From Orbilia blumenaviensis (lineage: Eukaryota > Ascomycota > Orbiliomycetes > Orbiliales > Orbiliaceae): a stretch of DNA of 64,000 bases. Numbering within the stretch: position 1 is the stretch's first letter; every line of letters begins with the position of its first letter. Position numbers and translations under genes: made by a program. The DNA lies in NCBI GenBank assembly GCA_036872755.1, contig JAVHNS010000010.1:1488001-1552000 (forward strand). Direction: 5' to 3'. Shown one piece after another: positions 23,582 through 35,278 of the stretch. The notes beneath the pieces are model-generated. The model was given only the letters and a program-made list of their open reading frames with translations, had not been told where the DNA came from and did not search any database.

Positions 23582-24256
23582 TTAAAACCTATATTCAGTT
23601 GTAAGGTGATCAACCTGCCTCTCCTGGATTCCGTTCCCCAGAATAACATCCATAGCTCCCTGACTAACATCAGCCTCAGAACTCCCTTCGATAGCGCCGG
23701 CATTATAGAAGCGGATCTGAACGGAGAACCTGGTACCCATCTCGTCTAACATCTCCTGGTTCTCCTTGGTGCAGTTAGCAACTTGCATTTGAAGTTCCAT
23801 AGAGAGACGTCTGAGGGCATCGTCATCCCAGCATTGAGTCTGCTTGTCGCAGTGAGTGCGACGAACGTAGCGGACTAGCTTGGCCGCCTGAGAGATTATT
23901 CGGTTTTGGGTGTGGAGAGCGACGGACTATGTGCAAACATGTTAAAACTTTTGACTATCAACTGTAACTACATAAAGGAGGAGTTAAAAGACGTACAGTC
24001 TGGAAGACAAGGTGGTGATGAGCTCTCAGTTCCTCAGTGGGAGTCGTATAGACCGTCTGGGTGAAGTATGTTCTGGTGCTAACAAGAGCAGTACGGAACA
24101 TCTGAATCGCGGCTATCAGACGTCTCATACCTTCCTTTAGTTGCTATTCTCCGTAGTCAGTACAGTAGATTATGGAAATAGACACCAGGGAGTTAGTATA
24201 CATACCTCTCGTTTGGGACAAATATCCACTTCGGTCCAATTGTAGACACGCCCCAT
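23582..24256 (-). CDS. hypothetical helical protein, 3 exons, 180 aa
   Basis: Unknown family. Exons (minus) are 24256-24206, 24143-23997 and 23926-23582; introns 62 bp (GTATGT ... TACTGAC ... GAATAG) and 70 bp (GTACGT ... ACATAG), all phase 0. Begins MGRVYNWTEVDICPKRE; the 17-codon first exon is short but has an ATG, and the joined frame reads smoothly into QLKEGMRRLIAAIQMFRTAL. Predicted mostly helical, with three Cys around THCDKQTQCWDDD and NCTKENQEM and a C-terminus ending DHLTTEYRF. No signal peptide or transmembrane segment. Divergent from the small gene at 25052. Confidence 0.7.
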
Positions 24257-25051
24257 GATGCTATTAGTATCTCTTGGAATTCTGGTATGTCCAGCGAATA
24301 GCAGAGAGGGAGGTTGGTTGTCAAGGCTTCCGTGAACAAAGGACCTTTGATACCAAGAAGCAGTTATCAAAAGTGTAGAAGAATTGATCCGGTACCAATT
24401 TGAAAGCCCTATCGCCTTTCTATAACATCCGTGGCATACGATAAAAGCTGGGTAGAGATACCAAAGAAAAGAAGGAAGTCAGAGCCATTACATCTGAATA
24501 TATCTGTCTTTATAGATTTATGGGCACTATATAAATTCGTACGATATTTTACAGCGTTTCTGAGGAGAGGTAGTTATCGCAGAATATGCCTCTCTATTCA
24601 CTTAATATAATGATTTCGTTATACAGTGACATTATACCTCGAAGGGCGGAAAAGATAGATAAAACTCATGAAAGAACGATGAATGGGTACAGCATGTCAA
24701 TGGTTGAGTTTGGCTTGGTGTATATCACCACGTTGAGCATGTGATGTTGCTCCAACTTCAGCAGCACGATATAGAATCCTCCCTTCGACTAACCCACTTC
24801 GACTTCACGCTCATAATCAAGGACCACCATTCCATTCCTCATTTATCTGTCGAGCATCATAAAACCGTCTCCAGATACTCATAATATTCCAACCGAGGCT
24901 TCTAGTCCCTTCGAATCTCAGCCGCTTACCCCAGAAGCCTACACCTACCACCAACAACCCACGTGGCAGAAACTTCACCCCTCATCACAATTCACCACGT
25001 GCCTCATCCCAAGCCGTTTGCGAGGATAGATCTGTTCTCCTTCCAGTTGCC
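24257..25051. promoter_or_regulatory. divergent intergenic region of two small genes
   Basis: 795 bp between the start codons at 24256 (minus) and 25052 (plus). It contains no gene, and no unambiguous TATA box was found. Confidence 0.4.
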
Positions 25052-25631
25052 ATGAACTCCCTTGAACAGCTCGAGCGTAGTCTCGCCTTCCGTCGCAAGA
25101 GACGCCAGATGAACTCCGCCGTGAACCCCCTCGAGCCGGTCAACATCAACGAAATCCGCAACACGAATCTTGAATTTGGACTCTTCTCCGGAAGCGCCAG
25201 GCGTCCGGATATTAGCGAGCATTACAAGGATATTGAGTACACCAAACGATGGTATAGCATCTACCAAGCTGTTAGGGAACGAAAATTGATCCCGGGAAGG
25301 AATATGTTGAAATACCTCGTATGTTTTGCTCTGGCGTCAGACCTGACATATTGAGAAAGTATTGGATACACTAACGGGTACACAGAAGAACTTCGGTGAA
25401 AACCGTGTTGATGAGCTTGAAGAGCAGCTCCAAATGGCCCTTCTCTATGAATACGACCCGAATGAGGAGGTTAGGGCTATATACGGGCCAAAGATCGACC
25501 TCATCAATTGGAAGCTTAGGTACTATGGGCAAACAATTAAAGATGCCCAAGAGATGCTAGAAATGCATGATGATCAGACTATGTATCTCGATGTTCCGAT
25601 GGGCCCCGATAGCTGGTGGATATTGAGGTAA
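25052..25631 (+). CDS. hypothetical helical protein, 2 exons, 170 aa
   Basis: Unknown family. Exons 25052-25318 and 25386-25631; the 67 bp intron (GTATGT ... CACTAACG ... CACAG) is phase 0. The start ATG is preceded by GTTGCC. N-terminus is Arg/Lys-rich (LAFRRKRRQ), then YTKRWYSIYQAVRERKLIPG, and a helical C-terminal half (VDELEEQLQMALLYEY, IKDAQEMLEMHDDQ) ending PDSWWILR. No signal peptide. Divergent from the 23582-24256 gene. Confidence 0.65.
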
Positions 25632-26191
25632 GGGTGGACATTTAAGTACTGTGAGAGCAGAGTGAGCGACCCGAATAAACTTTTTCCCCAGAGGGTAACC
25701 AGGATATTATAGAAAATCATTATTAAAAGTTGCGAAAGCCCTACCATCGTTCTGGTCACTTATTTTATTATTTCTTCGTTGGAGATATCAGTTTGGATCT
25801 CTTGACAAATCATGCTTAAAACATGGTCTTCCTCCGGATTTTATATCCTCACAATTATGACTATTTCCAAGCGATTTCAACATCCCATTCCACTAATTGA
25901 TTCGCTGGATTACCTGGCCTACTGGTATGATACATTCATTAGTGTAGGACTCCAGGCCCACGTATTAATTCCCCCGCGTTATGACCCCGATAATATTCCT
26001 CTGCTCCAAACTAGAGCTTATTGATATTATTAGTAACGTAAACCTACCTAATGCAAAGATATCACGACATCACGATAAGTTGGGAGCTTGTTACATTTTT
26101 GGTGTTGTCCAAGGGTAGGGTTTATAAATGCGGCCCGTCGGCAAATCATCCCATCACGATCTCAACAAGTTAATTAAATTTAATAAGCGTT

Positions 26192-26380
26192 ATGCCTAAT
26201 TACGAACATGTGGAGTTTAGGCACTTAGAGCTTGCTCTAAATACCCTGAACAATCACTTGATTAAGAAGTGCGTGGAGAAGCACGTTGTCTTAGGAGGGG
26301 AAAGCGAGGTTGGCGCATTATATATCTGTGCTGTGGGTCTCGGTAAACACAACCGGGAGCGAGTTTTTAAAATCAGTTAG
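26192..26380 (+). CDS. possible 62-aa ORF, weak
   Basis: True ATG start with a TTTATAAATG element about 60 bp upstream. Product begins MPNYEHVEFRHLELALN and has no recognisable motif. It could equally be a chance frame in an otherwise empty 2.2 kb gap. Confidence 0.2.
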   Translation: MPNYEHVEFRHLELALNTLNNHLIKKCVEKHVVLGGESEVGALYICAVGLGKHNRERVFKIS

Positions 26381-27673
26381 GGCTTTTCGAGGTATGTCGG
26401 CTCACACCCAATAAATTGGTATCTCGTAAACCTCAATATTGATCCGAGCTTTTCAGTCGACCAATACCTCCTCCATTAACCGTTTTACCGTTTACCCTTA
26501 CGAAATCTTAATTATCCTACTCCAAGCTATTTCGAGTATGTCATACTACTTGTAGTATCGGGCATCTTATAACCTCCCAACATGTAAAGATGAATCTTGG
26601 AATTAAACCTCGGGACTTAGCATAGCGTTAACCCCAAATGATGACAACTTATAAACTAGAACATGCCTTGGTCCGGCATCTGACGCCTCCGTTTTCAAAC
26701 AAGATCTCGAACACTAAGCTTTCCAAGGAGCTGTTGAGCGTTATATATAATCTTCGACTAAGCAGCATTCACAGGGGACCCCAGTCCTTGCAATTGGGAA
26801 TTCGATATTAACCACACAACAACCCTGCTCGCTCACCAGATCTACCGTAAAAACCCATGAGCGATATCCAACATTTTGCCTTTTAAAAGTATTTTTTATG
26901 GATGGAAACGTTTAGCGTTTCGTCCCATGGTAAATTCGGAAGCGTAGCCGATGTGACCTCAATCGGAGTTCGGCGATACCAAGCTATGATAGCCGAATGG
27001 AGTTCAACCGTGGGAATATTATACCGAGGGTCAACAAGAGAATCGCTAGTCCGGTTGAATCTACCTTGAGAATTCTCCCCTGACCTCCAGATACTTGTCT
27101 ATGTTCGAAAGTTTAAAAGGTCTCTGAATGTTGGAGACTGAATGCACGAACCAGTTTGCGGCATCATGCCAGGTCTAGATTTGATCAGGCTTCCGAATCT
27201 TATAGAGCTGCGGTACCGCCGCACAAGTAATACGGCCTACAGGCATTTTCCCTGTTCATACCAATCAAGCAATGAATCTCGGACCACATCATTCGCCTAT
27301 GGGCCATGAGGGACCGGGTCTCACTCACCGTTTTCCGAACCATGCCGCTGGTGGTCAGTGCACAGATGCACCCAGATGACAAAATAAAAATGAATTTTGA
27401 AGGAACCGATTCCGACCCCTCCGATATACGCCATGTGCTTTTTTAGATCCTCGGGTCTTCCGGTGTCAATATCTTTGGATCCTACAGAGAGCATGAGATT
27501 ATCCGATTGACGGATTTATTTTGTTCCTTCGATTTATATTAAAGAAACATCGGCAGTTGATTCCGACCCTGTGGATGGATCAAATCACGCACTCTGGTCT
27601 CGTAAGCTAGCCTCAAACGTACTCCGGTATTCGAAATATATCTTGGTTTGTACTGAAGTGGTTACTCGATCGG

Positions 27674-27680
27674 TATAAAA
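27674..27680 (+). promoter_or_regulatory. TATA box of the xylanase gene
   Basis: TATAAAA, 122 bp upstream of the xylanase ATG at 27802. I did not see unambiguous xylanase-activator (XlnR/Xyr1) or CreA sites. Confidence 0.55.
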
Positions 27681-27801
27681 ACGTGTGGAATCGGCACCGT
27701 GCCATAGATATGCCTGAACTTCAAATCTATTATCGAAAGTATCGTTCTTTGACGAATCCTGCTTAAAGAGTCTCTCTAGGTAAAGCTCGCATTCCTTTGA
27801 C

Positions 27802-29204
27802 ATGAAACTCAGCGTTTTGCTTGTAATTTCGGCGCCCGTGCTGGTGTCCGCACAGCAATCCCTCTGGGGACAGTGTGAGTCCAACTAATCCCCCCTCGAG
27901 TCTATATAGTCTGGTACATTCTAACAGAGAAGGTCAGGCGGTGGTATCGGGTATTCAGGCCCCCAAAACTGCGTCGCTGGCGCTGCTTGTACTACTCAGA
28001 ACGCATACTACGCCCAGTGCGTCCCCGGTAGCGGTGGTGGTGGCCAAACTACCACAGCGGCCACTACTCCACGTACAACCGCCCCAGTCACTACCACTAG
28101 GACGGGCACACAACCAGCTGGTACTGGTCTCGACACTCTTATAAAAGCTAAAGGGAAGAAATACGTCGGTTTCGCGGCCGATGGCTCAGGTCAGCTAAAC
28201 GACGCCACCCTTTCAAACATCCTCCGCACAGAGGGTGGCTCCCTGACCCCCGAAAACTCCATGAAATGGGAATCCATCGAACCCAACCAAGGAAGTTACA
28301 ACTGGGATACTGCAGATTTACTCGTGAACTTCGCACAAACAAACGGAAAACAAGTCCGCGGCCACACTTTACTCTGGCATTCGCAGTTACCGCAGTGGGT
28401 TAAGAATATTAACAATAAGGCTACTTTGACAAAGGTTATCCAGGATCATGCTGCTGCTGTTGCGGGAAGATATAAGGGCAAGATTTATGCTTGGGATGTG
28501 GCTAATGAGGTTATTGCTGATGGAGGCGGCATGAGGACGTCGGTGTTCTCGCAGGTTTTTGGGGATTGGACTTTCTTGGACGTGGCGTTTAAGGCGGCGA
28601 AGGCGGCGGATCCGAACGCAAAGCTATGCCTAAACGAGTATGTTGTTTCTTCAGCTAACATGTATGGTTTTCATAAAATTCAAGGCTAATGAGCTTTATT
28701 ATAGCTACAACATCGACTACACCGGCGGAAAGCTAACAACTTTCATCCAGGTCGTCAAGGACCTCAAATCTCGCGGTGTTCCCATCGACTGCGTCGGCAC
28801 ACAAACCCACACCAGTGTCGGTAGCAGCAATATAGGAAACTACAAGAACACACTTACAATGCTAGCCGGAACCGGCTGTGAAGTCCAAATCACAGAGCTG
28901 GATATCGCTTTCCCGTCCACATCTTCCAGCTCCGCATTGTTGAACCAGCAGAGTAACGACTATAAGACCATTGTGGGGGCTTGTATGAGCACTAGTGCTT
29001 GTACTGGTATTACCGTCTGTAAGTTCCTTTTCTCCCTTTCTGATGCAGTTTTTAGTGATGGTATCGTGTGCTAATATAATGGCCGTTTTAGGGGGTGTGT
29101 CCGACAAGAACTCTTGGATTAAGGGAAAGTACCCACTACTATGGGACGATAACTTCCAGAAGAAGCCAGCATATACTGGCTTTATTGCTGGTATCAACTC
29201 CTAA
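27802..29204 (+). CDS. secreted CBM1-GH10 endo-1,4-beta-xylanase
   Basis: Predicted 399 aa from four exons: 27802-27874, 27938-28637, 28705-29018 and 29092-29204; introns 63, 67 and 73 bp, frame kept. Signal peptide MKLSVLLVISAPVLVSA, then a fungal cellulose-binding module (CBM1; SLWGQCGGGIGYSGPQNC, about 20-58, with conserved aromatics), a Thr/Gly/Pro linker (about 60-85) and a GH10 catalytic barrel. GH10 marks: KWESIEP, GHTLLWHSQLPQWV, acid/base Glu in YAWDVANE, LNDYNIDYTGGK created across intron 2, and nucleophile Glu in ITELDIAF, then GITVWGVSDKNSW near the end. All catalytic positions are present, so it should be an active secreted enzyme cutting xylan backbones in plant cell walls. CBM1 is N-terminal, which is one of the known arrangements. 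Intron 1 lies inside CBM1, splitting the codon of its first Cys. Confidence 0.96.
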
Positions 29205-29677
29205 CTTTCCTTCGGCGAGATATGTTTTTTATGTCTTTGAACTCCGTTGTGGTAGAAATAGAAAGGAAAACTAGACCAAACAACCATCAAAACCCGTAAT
29301 AATGGGCATTAACAATACCTAGAGCTATATGTATATACTTCCGCGACCAGATATATTATACCCAACAGATAAAATTCTAGTTGAACTATTGACCTTACTA
29401 TCATAGAAATGGGGACCACTAGATAGATTTTCCAAAATTGGGCTTGGCATCCTTTGGAGGTATATCGATGACTGGGTCTGAAACTAATCGAGAAGGGCGT
29501 TAAAGATTCATATGTGTTGACCGTATTTGGTTGGATTCCCATGCCACATTTATATCCCATGATATACCATATTGCTGGTCTCGTTGCATCTTGCCAACAT
29601 AATCCTCAAAGCACCCCAAAAGAGAAATCCTATTCGCCCAATTATAACTATAAGATCCTAGTGCACATACCGCAACA
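29205..29677. other. intergenic between xylanase and F-box gene
   Basis: 473 bp containing the xylanase 3' UTR and the promoter of the next plus-strand gene. No other feature is seen. Confidence 0.5.
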
Positions 29678-31176
29678 ATGGCAACCCTCGAATCCCTACC
29701 CCACGACATCCGCTTCATAATCCTCACCTCCCTGATCCAAACCCGCGACTGGCAAGCCCTCTACTCTCTAATCTCCACTTCTCGTCCCTTCTTCACCACT
29801 TTCCAACTCCACCGGAAACACTTCATCCACGCCTTCCTCCGCAAAGAATACATCCTCGAAACACAGCTAATACTCGCTCTAAACCGCCTCAACGCCCTTC
29901 CAGCTTCACAGGAAACATGGGCGTTGGTAATAAAGGTTATATATAAATATACCGAAGCCGGGGTTCCTGAGTCTTCGTATATGGACTTCCAGGATAATGT
30001 TTTGGATGAGGCCGGGTATTATTTTAATGAAGAATTGACTAGGGGTGATGGGGTTGATTCGGAGGGATGGGATCCTGTTGAGATACGGGATATTCATGAG
30101 GCAGTACTTATCCCCGCTTCCAGGTTCTTAGAGGAACAGAGACATCCGTGTGCATCAACGTCTTCGTGTACCATCTCCGGGGTTAGGGTACACATACCCC
30201 GCGTCGGTTTAGAACAACAACAGGAACAACGCAAAACAACAGATGGAGGAATGTGGGCGCCGTCCGTTACGGAATACATACGTGTGTTCAAAGCTTTTTA
30301 CCGCGTATGGTGTTTGGTAGTGATATATAGCGTTAAATACCAGCATGGGGATGCGCCGTTTGGGTATCAATTGGTTGACACGTTTGAGTATTTGGTGGGG
30401 GAGACTCGGGAATCTTGGGGATTTTGGGGGGCTAAGGTGGTGGAGATTATAGGGCATTATTTGGTTTGGGGGCTTGATGATGTTATACAAAATGCGGTTG
30501 ATACTGATGAGGGTGGAGATTCTGGGAGTGGAAGGATAAGTAAATTTAATGTTCCGCCTGGTAAGTGCACTGGAGCGAAGGATTTACATTCAGGATTAGT
30601 TGCGACTTTGAGGTTACTGAGCTGATATATATATATGCTTATTTAGTATTATGCGGTTGTACCACATCCCCAAGCCCAAGACATGCTCATCAAGACTTCA
30701 TTGGGAATCTTTTCCGGCATGACTTCGGCGCTGTATTGAGAGCGTTTGGGAATAGACCCGTAATGGAACAACTAATCCAAGACGCCATAAACCGCCCCCC
30801 TGCCCCACCATTCTGCAGTCCGCTTGATAAATCATTCAATAACGGAAACCGACCTTGCCCGGGAAGACTAACAACGTTCCTCACATCGATTTCGCAGGAA
30901 TATCTCCCTCACGACGGGAAATATGTCGCTTTATGGAGTTCTGTGATCGCTCGGCCGGTGTTTACGCCTATTATGAGGGAAGAGAGGAATCATAGGGATA
31001 TGAAGGAGAGGTATGATCGTGGGCTTTTAGGAAGTAATTTTAAGGATTGGATTTCTATGGGGGTGGATTTTGTAAAGGGTTCGATCGATCTTTGGGGGGT
31101 CGTGTGGGATGATGAGAGGTTGGTGGAGTGGGGGTATTGGCTCCCTGAGGTTTTTGATGATACAAGCGCATGGTAG
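29678..31176 (+). CDS. F-box-like protein, 2 exons, 470 aa
   Basis: Exons 29678-30560 and 30647-31176; 86 bp intron (GTAAGT ... TTTAG) with a phase-1 join. N-terminal residues 4-40 (LESLPHDIRFIILTSLIQ followed by DWQALYSLISTSRPF) match fungal F-box domains, which dock substrate receptors onto Skp1 in SCF ubiquitin ligases. The rest (YSVKYQHGDAPFGYQLV, KVVEIIGHYLVWGLDDVIQ, SISQEYLPHDGKYVALWSSV) has no repeat I can name and resembles uncharacterised fungal F-box proteins. Immediately followed by a second F-box gene on the same strand. Substrate unknown. Confidence 0.8.
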
Positions 31177-31487
31177 GGATCTTGATGGAGCCACTATCGA
31201 TTCTGTTTCCTCAATTATTGTGAATACTAGCTGGCCGGTGCTGGACGTCGGAATTTGTGTCGGCCGGGCGACACATCCCCTGGCCGGGACTAGCAACGAT
31301 CCCTGAACCTTAACTTTAAGCCGCATCTGGATCCTTCCGTAACACAAAGTTTTCAAAACCTACTTCCAACCTCACATTCACATTAAACTCCTCCAAATCC
31401 CTACACTTCTACACAAACGACGGTATTTACATTCTCTATATCTTAAATATAAATAAAAAAGGGATTCAAAACACAATAAAACCTAAG
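31177..31487 (+). promoter_or_regulatory. intergenic with TATA-like element
   Basis: 311 bp between the two F-box genes. TATAAATA at 31448-31455 lies about 33 bp upstream of the next ATG (31488), which would allow only a very short leader. No gene is seen. Confidence 0.4.
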
Positions 31488-33301
31488 ATGTCGAACTATA
31501 ACATTAAAATAACAGCCTTGCCTTACGAACTAGTCGACGAGATAGTATCTCGTTACCTTTCAAGACCAGATCTTAAAGCACTCAGGCTTGCAGTTCCGCG
31601 CGGGATAATTGCCGCTGCGACCGGTTCAATTCTTTTCCAAAATATAGTTTTGCGACTGGGGAATACTTTCAACAGCAATACAAAATTAACCTCCAGATCA
31701 GAATATATCAGCCATCTCGAGCGGGGAAACGACCACAACAACAAAAACAACACATCTTTTTCAGATAATAGCATTTTTCAGAATGTAAGGAAGTTGGTGG
31801 TGGATGTGAGGTATCCAGTCGTAGTTAATGCCGCGAATTTGCGGATATTGGATATACAAAAAAGGGGGAATAGGTTTAGGCCTGGTGGGGATCCAAAGGA
31901 GTATGAAGAGATGGTTAGTGTTGCGGAGGCGGAGTTGTTTTTGGAGACGCTGGTGGAGGTTTTCGGGAGGGTTAAGGGGGGGTTAAAGGTTTTGAGGTAC
32001 ATTATCTGTGGTCTATTCTATGGAACGATTAGACGCTGATAGGTTGTTGTAGGGTTCATTTATCAGATATCATGCCATATAGGCACAACAAACGCCTTCT
32101 ATCACTGGTCTGCCAACCCGACAGTCAAAGATCCTACAATCTCAGCATCGCCTATACCTTTAGAAACTTTCGAACTGTAGAGATGTTTCTCCATCCGCTC
32201 TCGAACTGTAATACTCTCGATCTATGGTTCGAAGGCTGGATGGGTACCCAAATCACCGAATCTGAGATACATCCGGTCATTGAAACCTTCTCTCGGTGTC
32301 CTAGCCTAAGGGAAATTAGTATAAAAACCCGATTTCACGATTTTACGTACGAGGCTTCGAGGGATCTATGGCTTGCTTTGGCAAAAGTTGAGGGGCTGGA
32401 AAGGGTCAAGGTTGCCTCTGCATCTAATAGCCTTCCGGATTATGATGCTATACCAGTTTTGAAGTGGATTGGGATCAAGAAGTTTGAGATGGTTCAGGCT
32501 GATAGATTTCCGGAGAGGAATAGCGCGCAGATACAGGGGTTATTACAGGGTGTCAGAAGCGCTGGAGGTCGGCTGGAGAAATTGGTGTTGACGAGATATG
32601 ATTATGAGATTCAGAAGGAGTTGATGTTTCATACACATATCACGGATTTGGAGATAAGAAGCAAACTTGGTTCTTTAATTGCGAATTATGCGGATTCATT
32701 GTGGGGGGAGCTGGTTCCTGCCTTGGCGGGGGGGTTGAGGAGGTTGAAGGTTTATGTTTATGCCGAGGACGCTAAGGTACCGGACAAGGTTCTGTCGTGG
32801 TATGGCGCGGATAACAATATGGCAAAAGCTGCACTAAGAAAGTGTCGAAAACTTGAGGAAGTGTCGGTTCCTTTCTGGGAGCGGGACTCACAGGAGCCCC
32901 CCTGGTTGAGCTTGGCTACAAAGTCCAATAAGAAGAATAATTACATAATAGAAATGATGGAGGATTTGCTAAAGCACTGCCCCCGTCTATCGAGACTAAA
33001 TATCAAATTCTGCATGGGGTATAGAGATACAAAGCTAGAGTCAACGGAGAAATTACTAGGTGAATGGATTAGTTCGAAAGAGATGGGGTCGTTGCTTTTT
33101 GGGAGGGAATTTGAGGTTGCTTATTTTAATAAAACGTATATGGATTGGACATTTAGGCTTAAGAGTGGTGGTGGGCTTTTCGCACGGCCCATTGCGTGGG
33201 ACTTTTATTTACAGAGATGGAAGTTGGTGAGACTTGCCGAGAATGGGGATAGACTTTATACGCTGGAAAGGATGGAGGATGAGTATTGCTTTGATGAATA
33301 G
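31488..33301 (+). CDS. F-box protein with LRR-like C-terminal region, 585 aa
   Basis: Exons 31488-31996 and 32053-33301; 56 bp intron (GTACAT ... CTGAT ... TGTAG), phase-2 join giving KVLR then VHLSD. Residues about 8-45 (ITALPYELVDEIVSRYLS then LKALRLAVPR) form an F-box. The C-terminal part has repeated Leu-rich stretches (CNTLDLWFEGW, LREISIKTRF, LEKLVLTRYD, ITDLEIRSKLG, LRRLKVYVYAED, LEEVSVPF, LSRLNIKF) spaced like irregular leucine-rich repeats, as in many fungal F-box/LRR-type proteins. Expected role: SCF ubiquitin-ligase substrate receptor. Neighbour of another F-box gene, but the two are not close copies outside the F-box. Confidence 0.85.
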
Positions 33302-34969
33302 ATGTTCCATAGATTTGTATATAGAATTAGTCTCGAAAGTATATATAGAACTAGTCTCGGCCCCAGACGCTGTTGACTGCAACTGTGATAGAATATACTT
33401 AGCTGTATCCGCTTTAGCCATCTCTAGAGCTCAATGTATATGCTTAGTTACGAGATGGACCCTAAGCTAGCTCCGGAAAACCCCTACCAAGCGTAAGTCT
33501 GTCATTGCCCGCTATAGGCCATAGACCGGCTGGTAGTTTTCCTCCCAAAGTCCCTTCATATACGGCATACACGCTCCCATTAATCTTGAAGTATTTCTCT
33601 GCGGGGATAAAGATATACGTATGAGATCCCCAGGCGCCTGGCATAATGGAAGCCAAGAGAGAGTGTGTGCTGTAAATGGATACGGCATTCCTATGACTAC
33701 GTATTAAAGCTAGGCGGGAATATACTGCCGAGGGGAATGGCAGACTGGGTAGAACTTTTCTGCATTTAAGCGTATTTTGTAGCCAACGTAAAGAAACTAT
33801 GAATTTCTCAAATCAGTTTAAGACCATTAATTCAATTAACGTCTCAAGTTCGCTAAAGGACCCGTATGGTACTTATTGCAATTGGGGTACCTAATGGTCG
33901 TGAATATATAACAACAAAGTATTCCACAATACAGAATCGAATCCGCAAGATGCTTACACGCTGCTGATATCAGCGTCATTACGGAAGTGACGTCGCAGCT
34001 TCGGGGCAGGAGACGATAGCACTATACTCTTACGTGTCTCTACCTCCAGTTGACATGTATATACCTCGTAGAAGGCAAAATATATACCACAACCGGAATA
34101 TTATCACACTAGCAGAGTGTCGGTCTAGTTATATCTTCTGGCCAACGTCGAGGGATTCACGTCGGAGTTCATTCCAATGAGCAAATTCATCATGATGAAA
34201 GACACGGGTCCTTCCGACGTAGTTGAGCGATATTTAATGCCTACACTAATATCATCCTTTTTGGGGTATCGTCGTGCCGTATCAGTCCTAGCGCCAGAGC
34301 TTATCCCATTGCCGGCTCATATAGGCGGTCATCTAAACCCAAATATTCCAACCTGTCAATATTGTTAATACATACAATATTTTTTCCCAGAAGATCTAAA
34401 TAATATAATAGGATCGGCATGTATTGATGGATTAGCCGTGGGATGGAGGTTGTTAATTTTAGGTTATAAGCGAGTCCACGTGCCGCGTGGGGCCCACGCA
34501 CTTTAGGAACCCGAAGGTTAGTCTATATACCTACCTACCTAAGTCTAAATATATTTTTAGAAGCGTGGGAGAAGATTAGGTCAACCACTTTAGATACTTT
34601 CCGGCTTCGGAGGCCGTGAATTTGACATTATATCTACTTCCAATGGTCATGATTGAAGTTTTCTATCTGTAGCTTTGTCCTGGATACTTTCGAAGTTATT
34701 TCGCAAGACATTGGGATGTAGAAACAAACTTTGAACGATTGAATCCAGTTATGTATGGAAGGAAAAGTATTGTAGTCCCATGCTCACGCGGCGGGTAACA
34801 CGGACGAAGAAGAAGACCACATTGCTAGAATGGGTCGCTGATCGGGTTGTAAAGATAGAATTGGATTTTTATCATTCTGTGCGCACATGCGTGATAACGG
34901 CCGAGGACCTCAGCAGTCCCTATAGTACCCAGCAACGTCAATTTTCCCCTCAGCAAATTGTGCAGTTGG
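33302..34969. other. intergenic, no gene seen
   Basis: AT-rich, stop-filled DNA between the second F-box gene and the CT-rich promoter at 34970. The small open frames carry no recognisable signal. Confidence 0.45.
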
Positions 34970-35278
34970 TATAAAAGCATCAACCTCTCTCTTCTCTTCT
35001 TCTTCTTCTTTCTTTCTTCCTTCCTTCTTCATCCTTCAACTGACTAGCTCCCTTGACATCGCGATCTACCGATCAATATCGTTAAGCACGCTCTCACCAG
35101 CATTGTTAACACAATCATCCTTGAAGGATACGCGTCTCTCTCTCTCTGTTTCTCTTTCTCTTCTTTCTCTCTTTCTCTCTTATTTTTCTTCTCTCCCTCT
35201 CTTTCTCTTCCCCCCGTCTCTTGTTTTCCCCATCACCATCACCACCACTATCACCACCATCATCATCGCACCGCAACC
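34970..35278 (+). promoter_or_regulatory. TATA box and CT-rich leader of the 35279 gene
   Basis: TATAAAAG at 34970-34977 is followed by long pyrimidine-rich tracts (34984-35035 and about 35130-35226), then a CAT/CAC-rich stretch up to the ATG. CT-rich blocks downstream of a TATA box are common in strongly expressed fungal genes, where they often mark the transcription start. The predicted 5' UTR is about 270 nt. Confidence 0.65.

Larger units (their letters stand above)
25632..27801. other. intergenic 2.2 kb upstream of the xylanase
   Basis: AT-rich. The only positive features are a TATA box at 27674-27680 and a possible small ORF at 26192-26380, listed separately. Open frames antisense just upstream of the xylanase (27585-27884) overlap its promoter and first exon and look like chance. 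No transposon ends seen. Confidence 0.45.

Noticed and set aside
27585..27884. 99-codon minus frame upstream of the xylanase
   Set aside because: Overlaps the xylanase TATA box and first exon antisense; no coding features.
28638..28704. Reading through to VVSSANMYGF in the xylanase
   Set aside because: The GTATGT donor inside GAG-TAT restores the conserved GH10 LNDYN motif, so this stretch is intron.
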